Assembly (NCBI GenBank): GCA_963932465.1
Contig: OZ010793.1
Coordinates: forward strand, 368,246,459 to 368,310,458
From: Maratus speciosus
Taxonomy: Eukaryota; Arthropoda; Arachnida; Araneae; Salticidae
Reading direction: 5' to 3'
Length of the DNA: 64,000 nucleotides
Shown: piece after piece, positions 12,241-23,278 of the stretch
Position numbering within the stretch: position 1 is the first letter of the stretch
Layout: every line of letters begins with the position of its first letter
Translations under genes and position numbers: made by a program
The notes under the pieces: model-generated
What the model saw: only the letters and a program-made list of their open reading frames with translations
Database searches by the model: none
What the model was told of the DNA's origin: nothing

Positions 12241-13161
12241 AATAAATAATCTGCCATTAGGATGCCGTCATCTGTAGAAAATAACACAATCAAAAATTAT
12301 TTGCAGTCGAAGATCATGTTATAGTGAGCATGACCAGCAACGATCTCTAATGAACAGTTATGCAGTTGAAAATAGTAGAGTGGTATGCAAGGATCACACT
12401 AAGTATTTATTTCTCCAAACGAATACGAAGGCATCATTAAACCTGAACCAGTTCTTTATTGATAACAGAGTATCTCAACAATTCCTACGTATTATAGCCG
12501 GCAAATACGTCTTACAGTGCGTGATGCAGTACACTTCCATTTCAAAGATGTTGGTTTAAGCAATCCTCATATTCTACAACGTTAGAAAACACCAGATAGC
12601 TATTTTATCATTTAAAGACATGTGAAATTCTGTGTAAATCACTGAAATCTGCATTCCGAGGCCGTGCAGCTCTGTTTTGTCAAGTTGGCTTAAAGATACA
12701 TTGATTATGTAGCACGCAAAACGAATGAATTAGAAAAAGATGGCCGCTCTCAGGCGATTGTCTAGAACCAATCTGGAGAGAAGGCGAGGCTTAAATAAAA
12801 AGAATTCCAGTTTTAAAATCAGAAGTTTTTAATGGTGAAAAGTCGAGCACAGGAAAGGAGTTTCGTAGAATGAAAATTAGGAAAGAAAAAGAAAATGGCT
12901 TTTGAAAACATTCGAACATAAAAATTAATTTTACTCAGAATAGGATAAATTAGATAGGGTAGCTTATAAAATTTATGAAGCTTTAAATTAAGGTTTTGGA
13001 ATAAGATATTATTGATATACGCGTTTTACATTAAGGGGAATTTAAATAGGAATTAATGATAGATATTATTAAAGTAGGGAAATATTGAATGTGCCGAAAA
13101 ATAGAATAATTTAAGGAATATCATGACTAAAATTTTTATATAACACACACACACACATATA

Positions 13162-13326
13162 TGTGGGACCTGGCGATTGTGATTTCAAAGTGCAGAAAAA
13201 GTCAAATACTTTGCTTTCGTCTGTGTGAAAATAAACCTTCTATGTTTGGTAAATTTCCCTATCCATTGCTAACAGATACCCACAGACATATCTTTCTTTT
13301 ATTAATGTATCTTTTATTAGTATAGA
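13162..13326 (-). repeat. Helitron-like 5' terminal fragment
   Basis: On the minus strand it starts TCTATACTAATAAAAGATAC, then AAAGAAAGATATGTCTGTGG, then a body shared with 12119-12240. The terminal word and the CTGT-rich follow-on match the 2085 and 42767 copies. The 3' terminus was not found. Confidence 0.45.
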
Positions 13327-13347
13327 TGTATATATACACACACACAC

Positions 13348-13870
13348 ACAAAGTGTCCCAAAAAGATTTAAACATGTTAACTTTTTTACTTATTAGAGAT
13401 GCATAAGCAATGAAAATTTAAAAAAAATGTTAAATGCTACTCAGTAAAAATTCCATTATTTTATGATCAAATGTCACTGAGTTTTTTACTTTGAATTTTA
13501 TAAAATTTGAGTTTTACTGGCACTAAAAACTATTATTATATATATAGTAACTATAGTAGCTCATTTATAGTACCAGGAACTCCGAAGATTTCATAAAATT
13601 CAAAGTATCATAACTTAGTGAGTTTTATTTGTAGAAGAATGGAATTTTTATTGGTTTACTTAACAGGGCATGGAGGAAAAAAAATCCATATATAATTTAC
13701 TGGACCCAGGAACCTTGTAATTTTTTTTTTACATGCAACAAGTTTGAAAATTAATAATTAATGGCAAGACTTTTATAAACATTATCTTAATTCCTAGCTT
13801 ATTTTGAACACTTTTGTAATTTCTGCTGTCTGTGTATTTTTAACTGGTAAAAAATGTTTTTTGAGCACCC

Positions 13871-13874
<4 letters not shown>
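13348..13874. repeat. Possible Tc1/mariner remnant
   Basis: The left end reads CACAAAGTGTCCCAAAAAG; the reversed right end reads CACACAGGGTGCTCAAAAAAC. Such ends resemble Tc1/mariner termini. Both lie next to CA/TG microsatellites, which blurs the borders. The interior is non-coding. Confidence 0.3.
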
Positions 13875-13911
<37 letters not shown>

Positions 13912-13913
<2 letters not shown>

Positions 13914-14525
13914 TAAACAAAAACATAATTTGAAGAACAAATTAAAAAAAATAACATTTATTTCCTACATTGTTTAAGCCCGAGAAGGGACAGATATTAA
14001 GATATTTTATTCAATTAGTTCTACATTTAATGTAAAATTTTTGTAACAAATTAGTTAAGCCAATTGAAGATTAAAAAATAAAAATAAAATTCATTCAATA
14101 TGATACTTAAAACACCTTAAAAAATTAGATTCCGTCCAAATGAAATCGAAATAAATCTTAGACTTCTTCCATTTTTAACTGAAAATATTTGTATTGAAAA
14201 TTTTGTATTATGTTTATGACAATTGTGCATAAAATGATAAAATGCATGCAAAATACAAAACTTAAAAAAAAGTCTAAGATTTATTTTGATTTCACTTGAA
14301 TGGAATCTAATTTTTTAGGGTGTTTTAAGTATCATATTGTATGAATTTTATTATTTTTTTTTGTATCTTCAATTGGATTAACTAATTTGTTGCAAAAATT
14401 TAACATTAAATGTTGAACTAATTGAATGAAATATCTTAATATTCAGTCCCTTCTCGGGCTTAAACAATGTAGGAAATAAATTTTATTTTTTTAAATTTGT
14501 TCTTCAAATTATGTTTTTGTTTAAT
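13912..14525. mobile_element. Foldback element (614 bp, long inverted arms)
   Basis: The two halves are long inverted repeats. The left arm 13912-14166 starts ATTAAACAAAAACATAATTT; the right arm about 14270-14525 is its reverse complement with scattered mismatches. The spacer is about 103 bp. Shared landmarks include AAGCCCGAGAAGGGAC and the (A)GTCTAAGATTTATT block at the inner edge. There is no coding sequence. The ends contain TTAA, so a TA or TTAA target is possible. A transcript from either strand could fold into a hairpin of about 250 bp. Confidence 0.85.
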
Positions 14526-14965
14526 ATGTCAAGTTTTTTAATAACTACTGCATTCAGGCGAACTCATTTCAAATTAATAGAGGGTATCATCATCAGGCTT
14601 TTACGTATGTGGCATTGCATCACAATGTGTGATGCAGTTTACCAATGCATAATTCAAAATATTTCACCACTGTATGAATGCAGGCTGCTGTAGTTTGTAC
14701 AAAAACTTCCAATCTGAACGTAAAAAATCTATAATCAAAACATAAAAAATTAATTTCACTTAAAATTAGATACCCTATTTCCCACTCTGGAACATTATGA
14801 ATGCGAAAATAAATTGTGTTGAATCCTTACTCCTAATATTTAACAATATTATAGCTGTGATACAGTAAAAAATAAATAAAAGTTTTACTTAAATTTTGTT
14901 ACCTTTTTCTCTCCCAAGGTGTGATGTAAACACATCAGCAAATTATTACCCGAGTTTAACTTGGG
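14526..14965. other. Intron segment, nothing recognised
   Basis: AT-rich sequence between the foldback element and the hAT element. No ORF or repeat structure is convincing. Confidence 0.4.
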
Positions 14966-15356
14966 GTATAAATCAGGGCTGGCAAGTTTCTTCCAAAGTG
15001 GAAAAAACTGGCCGGAAGAAATAGGTTTCTTCCAAGTGGAAGAAATGGGAGAAACTGTTATTCTTTAATAATTTACAATATAAGTTTCAACTTTGTAAGA
15101 AACAATAAATGTATTCTTCTTATAGATAATCTTAAGTAAATTTCATTGGACCTATACAAATTTAATTAATTATATAGGCTAAGTTAATAATTATACATCA
15201 TTTTTTAGCCAAAATCACACACCTGTCTAAAGCTTTTCAATTATTCGCTACTTGAAGAAAAGAAATTTTATCAAAATTATACAAAATCAATTAAAAGTTA
15301 TCAATTTCAATTTAACCAGCATATTTTAAAAATTATCTAGACTTCTGAAACTAGTA

Positions 15357-15588
15357 CTAGGTTGAGCCAAAAAATTCTGGGAAATTTGTGAAAGTTGCGT
15401 TGTTATGCGCAAATTAACAACGAAAGCAACAAGGACTATTCTCAAAGTAGAGACCATTCTAGTCCACAACTTTATGCCATTGTTCTGCCAGATTCCGGGT
15501 TTGCTGGAAGTACCATGACGACTCCTTCGAATCAAAAAAACTCTTGACATGCTTATTCAACTTCATTAAAGGATTCAAATCAACGGCC
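15357..15588 (-). mobile_element. Truncated mariner (transposase 3' end and one terminal repeat)
   Basis: The left terminus CTAGGTTGAGCCAAAAAATT follows TA and matches the mariner terminus at 41907. The minus strand encodes the end of a mariner transposase (FFDSKESSWYFQQTRNLAEQW), with a stop soon after. It shares over 200 bp with the copy at 41907-42428 and both stop matching at the word GACGGCC/CAACGGCC. It has no insertion at the site where the second copy carries a 294-bp element. Confidence 0.8.
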
Positions 15589-15953
15589 AATACACAATAA
15601 ATTAATGTATTAAAAATTTCATTAAAATCCTTATTTTTCTTACTACAGTGCAACATGGTATAACAAAACAAAAGTTTTTTAGCAGTAGGATGCTGCAATC
15701 GGTTTATCAACTTAGAATGGATCCAAAAGATGAAAAAAATTCTTTCAAGTCTTGCAGAACATGAAGGAGAGTTTAAAAACATTTCGACATAACCATAGGC
15801 ATTTTTAGAAGGCTCCTGTCTCTGCTGGCGAAGACACTCGCGCGCTAATGCTAATCCTATGGGGAGGGATTTATCTAATATCTCGTTTGCATTTCGACAT
15901 TTTAAAATAATTTGTTTTGCAATGGACAGCTGAGGTCTGTCTCTACATCGCAC
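15589..15953 (-). pseudogene. hAT transposase C-terminal fragment
   Basis: The minus-strand reading has the conserved hAT dimerisation-region pattern (ARLERIFFIFWIHSKLINRL followed by AKKLLFCYTML), normally near the C-terminus of hAT transposases. It lies between 15953 and about 15600. The frame then runs without a stop into mariner-derived sequence at about 15588, giving a chance 164-residue open frame. The catalytic core and the N-terminal zinc finger are missing. The upstream 140 bp of this fragment is duplicated in inverted orientation at 16026-16229. Confidence 0.75.
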
Positions 15954-16229
15954 CTTTTTTACTTTTTCGATTTTGGTCGCAGATATTTTTTTATAAAGTT
16001 ACTTTCACTTTCAAAACCAGTTCTGAAAATGAAAGTGCCATTCTAAAAAATATCTGCAACCAAAATCGAAAAAGTAAAAAAGGTGCGCTGTAGAGACGGA
16101 TTTTGCCTATCCAATGCAAAAAAAAAAAAAATATTTTAAAATGTCAGAATGCACACGAGATATTAAAAAAATCTCTCCCCATAGGATTAGCATTAGCTCG
16201 TGAGTGCCTTTGCCGGCAGGGACAGGAAT
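15812..16229. repeat. Near-perfect inverted duplication inside hAT
   Basis: The left arm 15812-16007 and right arm 16020-16229 are reverse complements with only scattered changes and about 12 bp between them. Landmarks appear in both orientations: CCCCATAGGATTAGCATTAG, TACTTTTTCGATTTTGGT and the GATATTTTTTTATA region. The left arm overlaps the transposase fragment. An RNA across the site could form a duplex stem of about 200 bp. Confidence 0.85.
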
Positions 16230-16698
16230 CTTAATCACAGCATGCTAGATGCTAGTATAAATACTTACACTTTCATTTATTTCATGTGTTGCACAGTAAA
16301 ACAATCCATAAACACCTTTAAAATAATACATTTTTATATGAAAAATAAAGAATTTGCAGGTTTTTTTTTTTTTTTTTTTAAACAGACATAATTAATGAGA
16401 AAATATCCCTCTACCTCTAAAGTTGTAAAATCCATCACCTGTAAATGCATGCTGAACCTGAAGTTTGTTATTAAAAAATAACTTATTTTTCCAAAAATAA
16501 TATTTTTAATATTAATTAAATTTTCCACTTTAGATTTCATATAGTTATATTTTGAGTTTAATTCTTTTACATAGTTAATATACTTTAATTTTGAGCATTT
16601 GTTTTGGTTTGTGTTGGTTTTTTCCATTTCTTCCAGTTTCTTCCATTGTCCTTGAAGAAACCGGTTTCTTCCAGAAGAAACCCAACCCTGGTATAAAT

Positions 16699-17613
16699 AA
16701 TTCTCATCTCGGGGGAAAAAAAATACATTTTAAAATTTAAGTTTTGTAATTCCTCACTAATTTTGCTACCAGTGTAAAAATAGCTATCCATTTGAAACTT
16801 TTTACTAAAACATAAACTTGACCAAAGCAAAAACTTATTCTGAAAATATCCTTTTCTTTTTCCACTATGACGCCATGTTTACCTCTTTAATTCTTGAAAA
16901 AAAGAAATAGTTCAATTTAATATTTCACGTGGAAATCTTTCAACTAAAAAGAAATAAATTATTATTAAAGCTTTTGAAATTTTTGCAACAATGAAGTAAT
17001 GAAAAATGCCTGTTAATTCTCAATGAAAAAAGCGAAATTTGGAATTATTAAGAAAAATATTTGAATAATGTAAAAAAAAAAATTGGCCCATTTTTCTCCT
17101 TGCATTATAATTCACCCATATGCAAAGGCATTTTACCATTTGTTTTGACCCCGACTTCAGACAACCATTTTTACACTTTAAATTTATAATATTAGAATTA
17201 GTAAAGAATAAAAAATGAGTGGCATCAGGGACAAAAAGGTTGGAAGAAAAAATTAAAAAGTTATGATCTCCATAGCCTTTTCTATGTTAAATTAACATTG
17301 AGAAGTGATACTGGAAATAAATAAGTATTGCGCTGCTGCGCAATACTTAAATATGTATATATATAGAGAGAGATATGAGTTTATGAAAATGTAAATGTCT
17401 AACCATAATATTTATTTCACTAGTTTTTATTTTTCGTAACCTTTTCTTAAAATCATGGGGTAAAAAAAGCAACACATTTTTGAGCTCATTTTATGTAGTT
17501 TAATTTAATGTGATGATTTGTTGCATGTTAAGAAATATTTTTCATGTGTCACTTCTTTTGTGTCTGTGTGTACATATAGTAATAGATTTTCACAATTTTT
17601 ATTTTACTTCTAG
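16699..17613. other. Intron segment before third exon
   Basis: AT-rich, with a TATATATATAGAGAGAGA microsatellite near 17356. A normal pyrimidine tract precedes the acceptor at 17613. Nothing else is recognised. Confidence 0.5.
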
Positions 17614-17796
17614 TCTTTGAATGCTGTTCTTTATTATGAAAATCAAGATCCTCGTCAATATATATCTATGGTTCCAACATCTGCCATGACTGGAGAAGGA
17701 ATGGGAAATTTAATGGCATTGATAATTGAATTGACACAATCAATGATGGCAAAACGACTAGCATTTTCAGAAGAATTACAAGCTACTGTTTTAGAG
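17614..17796 (+). CDS. eIF5B: eIF5B exon: G5 motif and end of G domain
   Basis: Sixty-one codons in phase 0, SLNAVLYYENQDP to LQATVLE. It carries the G5 motif in the form VPTSAMTGEGMG; the SA pair contacts the guanine base, and the eIF5B family has SAxTG here where other GTPases have SAK. It continues through the closing helix of the G domain (LTQSMMAKRLAF). The acceptor TTACTTCTAG ends at 17613 and the donor GTATATTA begins at 17797. It joins the previous exon (EFAQQ/SLNA) without a gap in the alignment to known eIF5B proteins. Confidence 0.95.
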
Positions 17797-18525
17797 GTAT
17801 ATTATTCCAAGATTTATAACTTGTTTATTTGTTTATCTTGCATAAGGTTTACCTTGAAAAGGCAGATTTGTTTAGAGTTTGATTCGAGTTCTCATGAGAT
17901 GTCTGTTTGTTGTTGTTTTAACATTTTCCAACATAGTCAAATGAAAAATGTATGACTTTGGTTTGCCTGTGCTCTAATTCTCATACATATACTTGGTTTG
18001 CCTTGGAAATTTTATATGTTGTTGAGGTTCACTATAGAGTAGGGTGTCAATGATTTTAATCATATGTTCATATGATTTAAATCTGTGATTAAATCATGAT
18101 TTTAATCAACTAATTTTTTTTTAGATTATTGATTAAAATCATAAATTTTCTAAATAATGACAAAAAGTGTTAAAATCTTAGATGAAGAGAATTTGTAAAA
18201 TTTCTATAGGTATTTTGCCTTATGAATAAACAAAGAAGAAAAAAAAAGCTTTAAATAATTGTTTCTAAGCTTAATTCCTTAGGTTACTCATTTTTTCATA
18301 TGTAATAGACATACCAAGTATAATAAATTTCTGCTAGTAAAAGACTAAATAGCCAGTACCTTATTTTCCCATTCTACTTTTGCTATATTAAGTTTATGGC
18401 ATGCCGAAGCCTGAAGAAGAATGAAAGAATGACATCTGCTCAACAGCAGTTGTATAAGATGGTATAAGGATGTTAAGCACATCAAGAACTTCTTCAATAA
18501 AGGTTGAATAGATATATATATGTAA
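17797..18525. other. Intron segment
   Basis: Near 18046-18140 lies a cluster of GATTTAAATC / GATTTTAATCA words of the kind found at some hAT ends, but no partner end was found. The rest is unremarkable AT-rich sequence. Confidence 0.4.
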
Positions 18526-19684
18526 CTAGTGGAAGGAAACACCCGTCCTATGACAATGGGTAGAAATCGTGGTTTTCCCTTAAAATTTTAAGTAATTTAT
18601 AAAAATATTTATATACTATTATTCCATAATCGAGCTATTTGATTTTAAAATTGTAAAAAGTTAGTAAATTGAAATACAGTTTTTAAACAATTTACATTTG
18701 AGCGTACACACTCCCTATTCAATGGTGTAAAATTTAAAATTATGGAATGTTGAGAAATATTTAAGTTTTTTTTTTTTGGGAGGGGGGGGGGGGGGGGGGG
18801 GGGAGGGAAAATGGATTAATTATTCATCAAATCAATTTTCCTATAATAAATTAAACATGCAAACCTGAAACAAACAAACTAAGGACTTTGTTTATTATAT
18901 TAATACTGAGAAAATAGAGTACTTTTATGTTAGCTTGGTGATGTGATAAATCGCCAAATATTGTTCGCATTGACATCATTCATATTGTTTTAATTTCACT
19001 TAAAATATAAACCTTTACCCCATTTCATTTAAAAAGCATAACTTCTATTTAACGTACAAACATTCAAAATACATATTGCATACAATTAAAATACATGCCT
19101 TTCACTCATTTCCTTTAAAATACATAATAATAATAAATACCATAGCATTTTATTTCAACTTTAAAGCATTGTTTCTAAATCACACACTCAAAAAAATAAG
19201 TACTATTGGCAAAAAAAAACCCTGTTATTTGCGAGATTTGCCCCGGATAGCATAAAAGTACTGAAAATAGACTTGAGTTTTCTAAGACTTCATTTTTAAA
19301 TTAAAAACTATTTTCATTGGTTCATAGGTGAATGACTTCAAAAGCATATTAATACTACAGGAGTTAAAATATTCAATGAGCAAAAGTTTTGAAATTTTTA
19401 TCAATGGATTTTCAAAAAGGAGTGACTCACTACACATTGTTTACATTTGTAAAATTAATCGCAATTTCTGAAATGTTAGTTTGTTTATATCGGTAATCTG
19501 TTGTTGGTAGAAAAATGCAATTTTTTACCTTTCTAACGCAGTTTGTCTAACAATTCTGATAAATACTTTTCGAGCTATTAATTTTTTCAGTAAGTTCAAA
19601 TGTTTTATTTGCAAAGATTAATCTGTGGCAACGATTAGCAAAAAAGCCAGTTGTCAGCAACGCGTAGCTTTTTATTAAAGAGGA
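18526..19684 (-). mobile_element. Non-autonomous Helitron-like element, copy 1
   Basis: On the minus strand it begins TCCTCTTTAATAAAAAGC after an A, and ends with CTAG followed by T at 18526. About 10 nt before the end is a short inverted-repeat region (CATTGTCATAGGACGGG). These are the Helitron hallmarks: 5' TC, 3' CTRR, a sub-terminal hairpin, and insertion between A and T without duplication. About 985 bp (18526-19510) matches 51980-52947 in the opposite orientation; the 5' 170 bp does not. It includes a G22 tract at 18782-18803. No protein is encoded. Confidence 0.65.
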
Positions 19685-20077
19685 TTATATTTTCCTTTTG
19701 AGAACTCATACACAAAATAAAGAAATTAGTTAAGAATTGAAAAGGCAGCAAAACGTTTTAAAACACCGAATGATAATAATCCCCACTGAGTGGTAATAAT
19801 GCTATTTTTTGAGAAGTTCGTATATAACTGACTATTCTTATATTTACTCTGTATGTGTGTTTAACCCCCTCACTGACAAACCCGTGTTAATACGTTCACT
19901 AAGCTCTAGATTTCACTGCAATACAAGCAATATTTAAAGTAATATAATTTGATAGGTATACTCTTAGTTCTTGTTCCTGTACATATCTTTGCCAGCCTTT
20001 ACTTTCTGTAATTAGTGTACCTACTGGAGCACATGTCAAGCATGTTTTTACACCCTTTAGAACCTGACCTATTCACA
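19685..20077. other. Intron segment left of young gypsy element
   Basis: Non-coding. It has a single TTAACCCCCTCACTGAC motif near 19861 that resembles the ends of TTAA-flanked MITEs elsewhere in the window, but no matching partner was found. Confidence 0.4.
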
Positions 20078-20082
20078 GCTAT

Positions 20083-21641
20083 TGTAATGAGGAATTCTGA
20101 CAAAAACCCATTAATCGCCTAAGTATAGATGGAATTATCTAAAAAAATTGGCTGCCCTCTTAAGGGTGAATTTATTCATTAAATAAATAGATCCAACAAA
20201 TAAAATAACAAATTCTATCAAATTTTATACAGACATATGCATTCTTAAATGTTACCAAAAGTTATCAAAGCTCAATTTTTTAATTGAATGAGATTACCAA
20301 TTAGTATATAAAATCATGTTTAAAATAATGCATCTTTCAAATATAATTTTGAAAATATTCCATCTATATATTTTAGGTTCTAAAGAATTAAAACATTCAC
20401 TAAATCGTGCAATCATAAAATTATTAAACAGAATGTTACCTGTACTCTTTGCTAAAAAAAAGATGAAGTTTGCTAAAACTGAAATAAAAATACATGTGAA
20501 AGAAAGGAGAAGAGAAATAGGTTGTTAAACCGATCTATTTATTTTTATAAATAAGATTTAAGGGAAATGAGAAAAGCCAGAAAATTTTTTGCTATGCATG
20601 TTTGAAAGATTAACTTAAAAAAAGAACATAATGTTAAGTTTGCATTTAAATTTATATAGTATCATAATTACGAGAAAGGGATTTCTTTTCAGATAAATTT
20701 AAACAGAATCATATAAGTATTAAGGAGTTAAAGTAAAAAAATGAAGATATGGCATTATGCCACCTCGAAAATAACATCCTAACGATGTATAAAAGGAAAA
20801 GGGAGAGAGGTAATTATGCCTCCTTCGTCATTGAATTTCCAGCACCCAACTGCCGAAAAAGCGCGAACCTGCCCCTCTCCAAACATGCAAATGGCCGCCA
20901 AAACCCATCGCGAAAAATGCTACTTGGCGCCCTCTCCGACATGTGCAATGCCTGCACCACCCCAGTGCTAACTAGCTCCAAATGGTGGCACGGCGAAATC
21001 CAAAAATCGCGCCAAGCGCAGCGTCCACGGTAAACCTGTGCGTGTGCTTCTGTGAGGAAAGCGGGGAAGTGAACGATGTGTCTCCGATTCAACATGGCCA
21101 GGCAAATTCAAATTTTCGTTTTGAAAATAGGAAAAAAACGTACTCGTAAATTAAAGTTTACGCTTGCGTTGAAAAAGGTAATTGAGACTTAAAAGTTAAG
21201 GAAACGGGTGTTAAATACTGAATTTTATTTTTAGAAGAAGGATTATGAGGATAGAATTAATTTTAAAATATTATTTCTTCATTTAAAGTAGTTAGAAAAC
21301 CGTTGCAATAGTCTCCATTGTAAATCTGTTATGATATACGTTGGAGCTAAAGAACTTTTAGCGTGATCGTAACTATAATTTAAATTAATGCGTTGTGTTT
21401 ATTGAAGAGATTAAAAAAACAAATGAAGTTACATTACTACTGACATTTAAGGTTGTTTTTAGAAGAAAACGAAAATTAAAGTTGGGATTTTTAAGGTGAA
21501 ATAAGCAAACTACTAACATAATTAGCTTAATGATTTAAATTTTTAAAAAAATTAACGAACTTATAATAAAACATCCCAAATTATAATTGCCATAATTTTT
21601 AATTAAGGAATTAAGAAAAAATGTCATAATTCATTATGACA
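20083..21641 (-). repeat. 3' LTR of young gypsy element
   Basis: 1559 bp, the same length as the other LTR, with two noted differences: A versus G near 20390 and a T/A change in the AT run near 21543. The border is TG at 20083 and CA at 21640-21641. The same GC-rich block lies at 20815-21092, with TATAAAAG on the + strand at 20788-20795. Target copy GCTAT is at 20078-20082. The polypurine tract on the minus strand next to 21642 is weak. Confidence 0.95.
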
Positions 21642-23278
21642 TTACTCCCGAAGAACAAGGGAAAAAAAATTTTTTTTAATTACTGGTAATTTAGCAAAAG
21701 AAATTCTGGTTATTTCTCGTTACATGGGGTTTACAAGTATGGTGTACAATAACACCATGTTTTATTCATACAATTCCTTGCGAACATCCCCTGACAATCT
21801 TACCCTTGGTAAGTTTACATGTACATTGCTTTTTACAGTTATTTTTCTGGAAGAAAAATACATATCATGCATCTGTATGCATAAGTAAACAAATAACATT
21901 TTGTAAACCACAAAAAAATGCAATCTAGCATTTTTTAAATAATAAGCATGAATGAATGAATGAAGTTGACTTCTGAAGAAGAGTTATGGGCCCATATGGA
22001 AAATGTTACCATGAATTTTTTTTTATACGACTCAATTTAGGGAAAAAAAGATAGGGGATATATCCCTATACATTACATGAATTACATCATTGATAATAAT
22101 TCCAAACCAATGTATAAACTTGACATAACCAGAGACAAGTATTGTGCACATACTGTCCGTGGAGCATGGGAAAATTTCTCAAATCATATTCAGAAGGTGT
22201 TTTTGCATAGATTCAGATAGCTGAAATGCGTTCTATTCACACCTCTGATGAATGTGTAATAAATAAGAGAAAAAAAAAAAACATCTTCAAAACAATTACC
22301 CTGTATGTATTGAAAGTTAATTTTCCTCAATATAAACACATCTACACAAATCTTTAAATATGAATAAAGTTATAACACAAAAATAAATTTGTTCAAACTT
22401 TGTATAAACACATTGCAAACATATTACACATAATACTCAAATTATGATTCAAAGAGATATATAAACACAATATTCAAACAACAACAACAAAAAAAACGGA
22501 CGTACATAATTTTTGGTAAATAAATTGTATCATTTATTGCCACAAAGCTGTATGTGGTATTGTGCTGATATATATATGTATATATATTTTTTTTTAAATA
22601 GTTGTTGCACTATTGAAAAAGTAAGCTTAATACCAAATACATATAAATATATATATATAACAAATAACATAAATAGAATTGGAAATTGAAGAATTTTAGG
22701 AAAGTTGAGAAGAATATATAACATATTTACAAAAAAAAACAAATCCTTGCAATTGACGAATTATTGCATAAAATATATTGATTAAGAGTGTATACATCAT
22801 CTCTTCAATTTTTGAACTTTTCCTGACAAACAGGAATCCAAAATATGCTCCAAGTTAAATTTTCTTGAGCCAAAAAAAAATAAACTCAATGTCACCAAGA
22901 CTTTGAGGAAAAAGTAAACTCAATATACTAAACATATTGAGACTGTTGTGACATGTTCACAAAATCCTTGAACAGTAACAAAATATGGAAACAAAAAATG
23001 TACTTACATATAGTGACTAATTTTTATAACAATTAAGGAGATCACTTTACTGAAGAATAAACACAATGGTCAAGCATGACCCATACTGTTGCTGAAAGTC
23101 TTTAACTGATAAAGTTCTTAAAATCTAAAATATATAAAATATGAATGATTAATAAACAGATAGTTCATATGGAAGTACAAAAAAATTTTCATTTCCTGAG
23201 ATTTTCTGCCAGCAGAAAGGTTCAGAGAGAAAAAAAAATTTAAGCTGTAGACAAGATGTTGTGCGCACAAAAAAAAGC
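21642..23278. other. Non-coding 3' region of young gypsy element
   Basis: About 1.6 kb between the integrase stop and the 3' LTR. It is AT-rich with TATATA runs near 22571 and 22650. No ORF above about 70 codons and no envelope-like signal or membrane protein of credible length was seen. Confidence 0.6.

Larger units (their letters stand above)
14974..16690 (-). mobile_element. hAT transposon remnant with perfect 8-bp TSD
   Basis: The left end is CAGGGCTGGCAAGTTTCTTC and the reversed right end is CAGGGTTGGGTTTCTTC, the CAGGG start being typical of hAT elements. The perfect 8-bp duplication GTATAAAT flanks it at 14966-14973 and 16691-16698. The sub-terminal regions are rich in TTTCTTCCA words. 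The interior carries a minus-strand hAT transposase C-terminus, an inverted duplication of that sequence, and a truncated mariner. It is 1717 bp long; the intact family would be longer. Confidence 0.88.

Noticed and set aside
15459..15953. A 164-codon minus-strand ORF as a gene
   Set aside because: It is a chance fusion: a hAT transposase C-terminus reading into a mariner fragment at about 15588, with no promoter, start context or conserved full domain.
18046..18140. hAT end suggested by GATTTAAATC-type words
   Set aside because: Only one end is visible and AT-rich palindromic words arise easily here.
20749..21095. 93-94 codon ORFs on both strands in the LTR GC block (also at 29317-29663)
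   Set aside because: They overlap each other on opposite strands within LTRs, are identical only because the LTRs are, and show no protein family features; GC-rich sequence simply has fewer stops.
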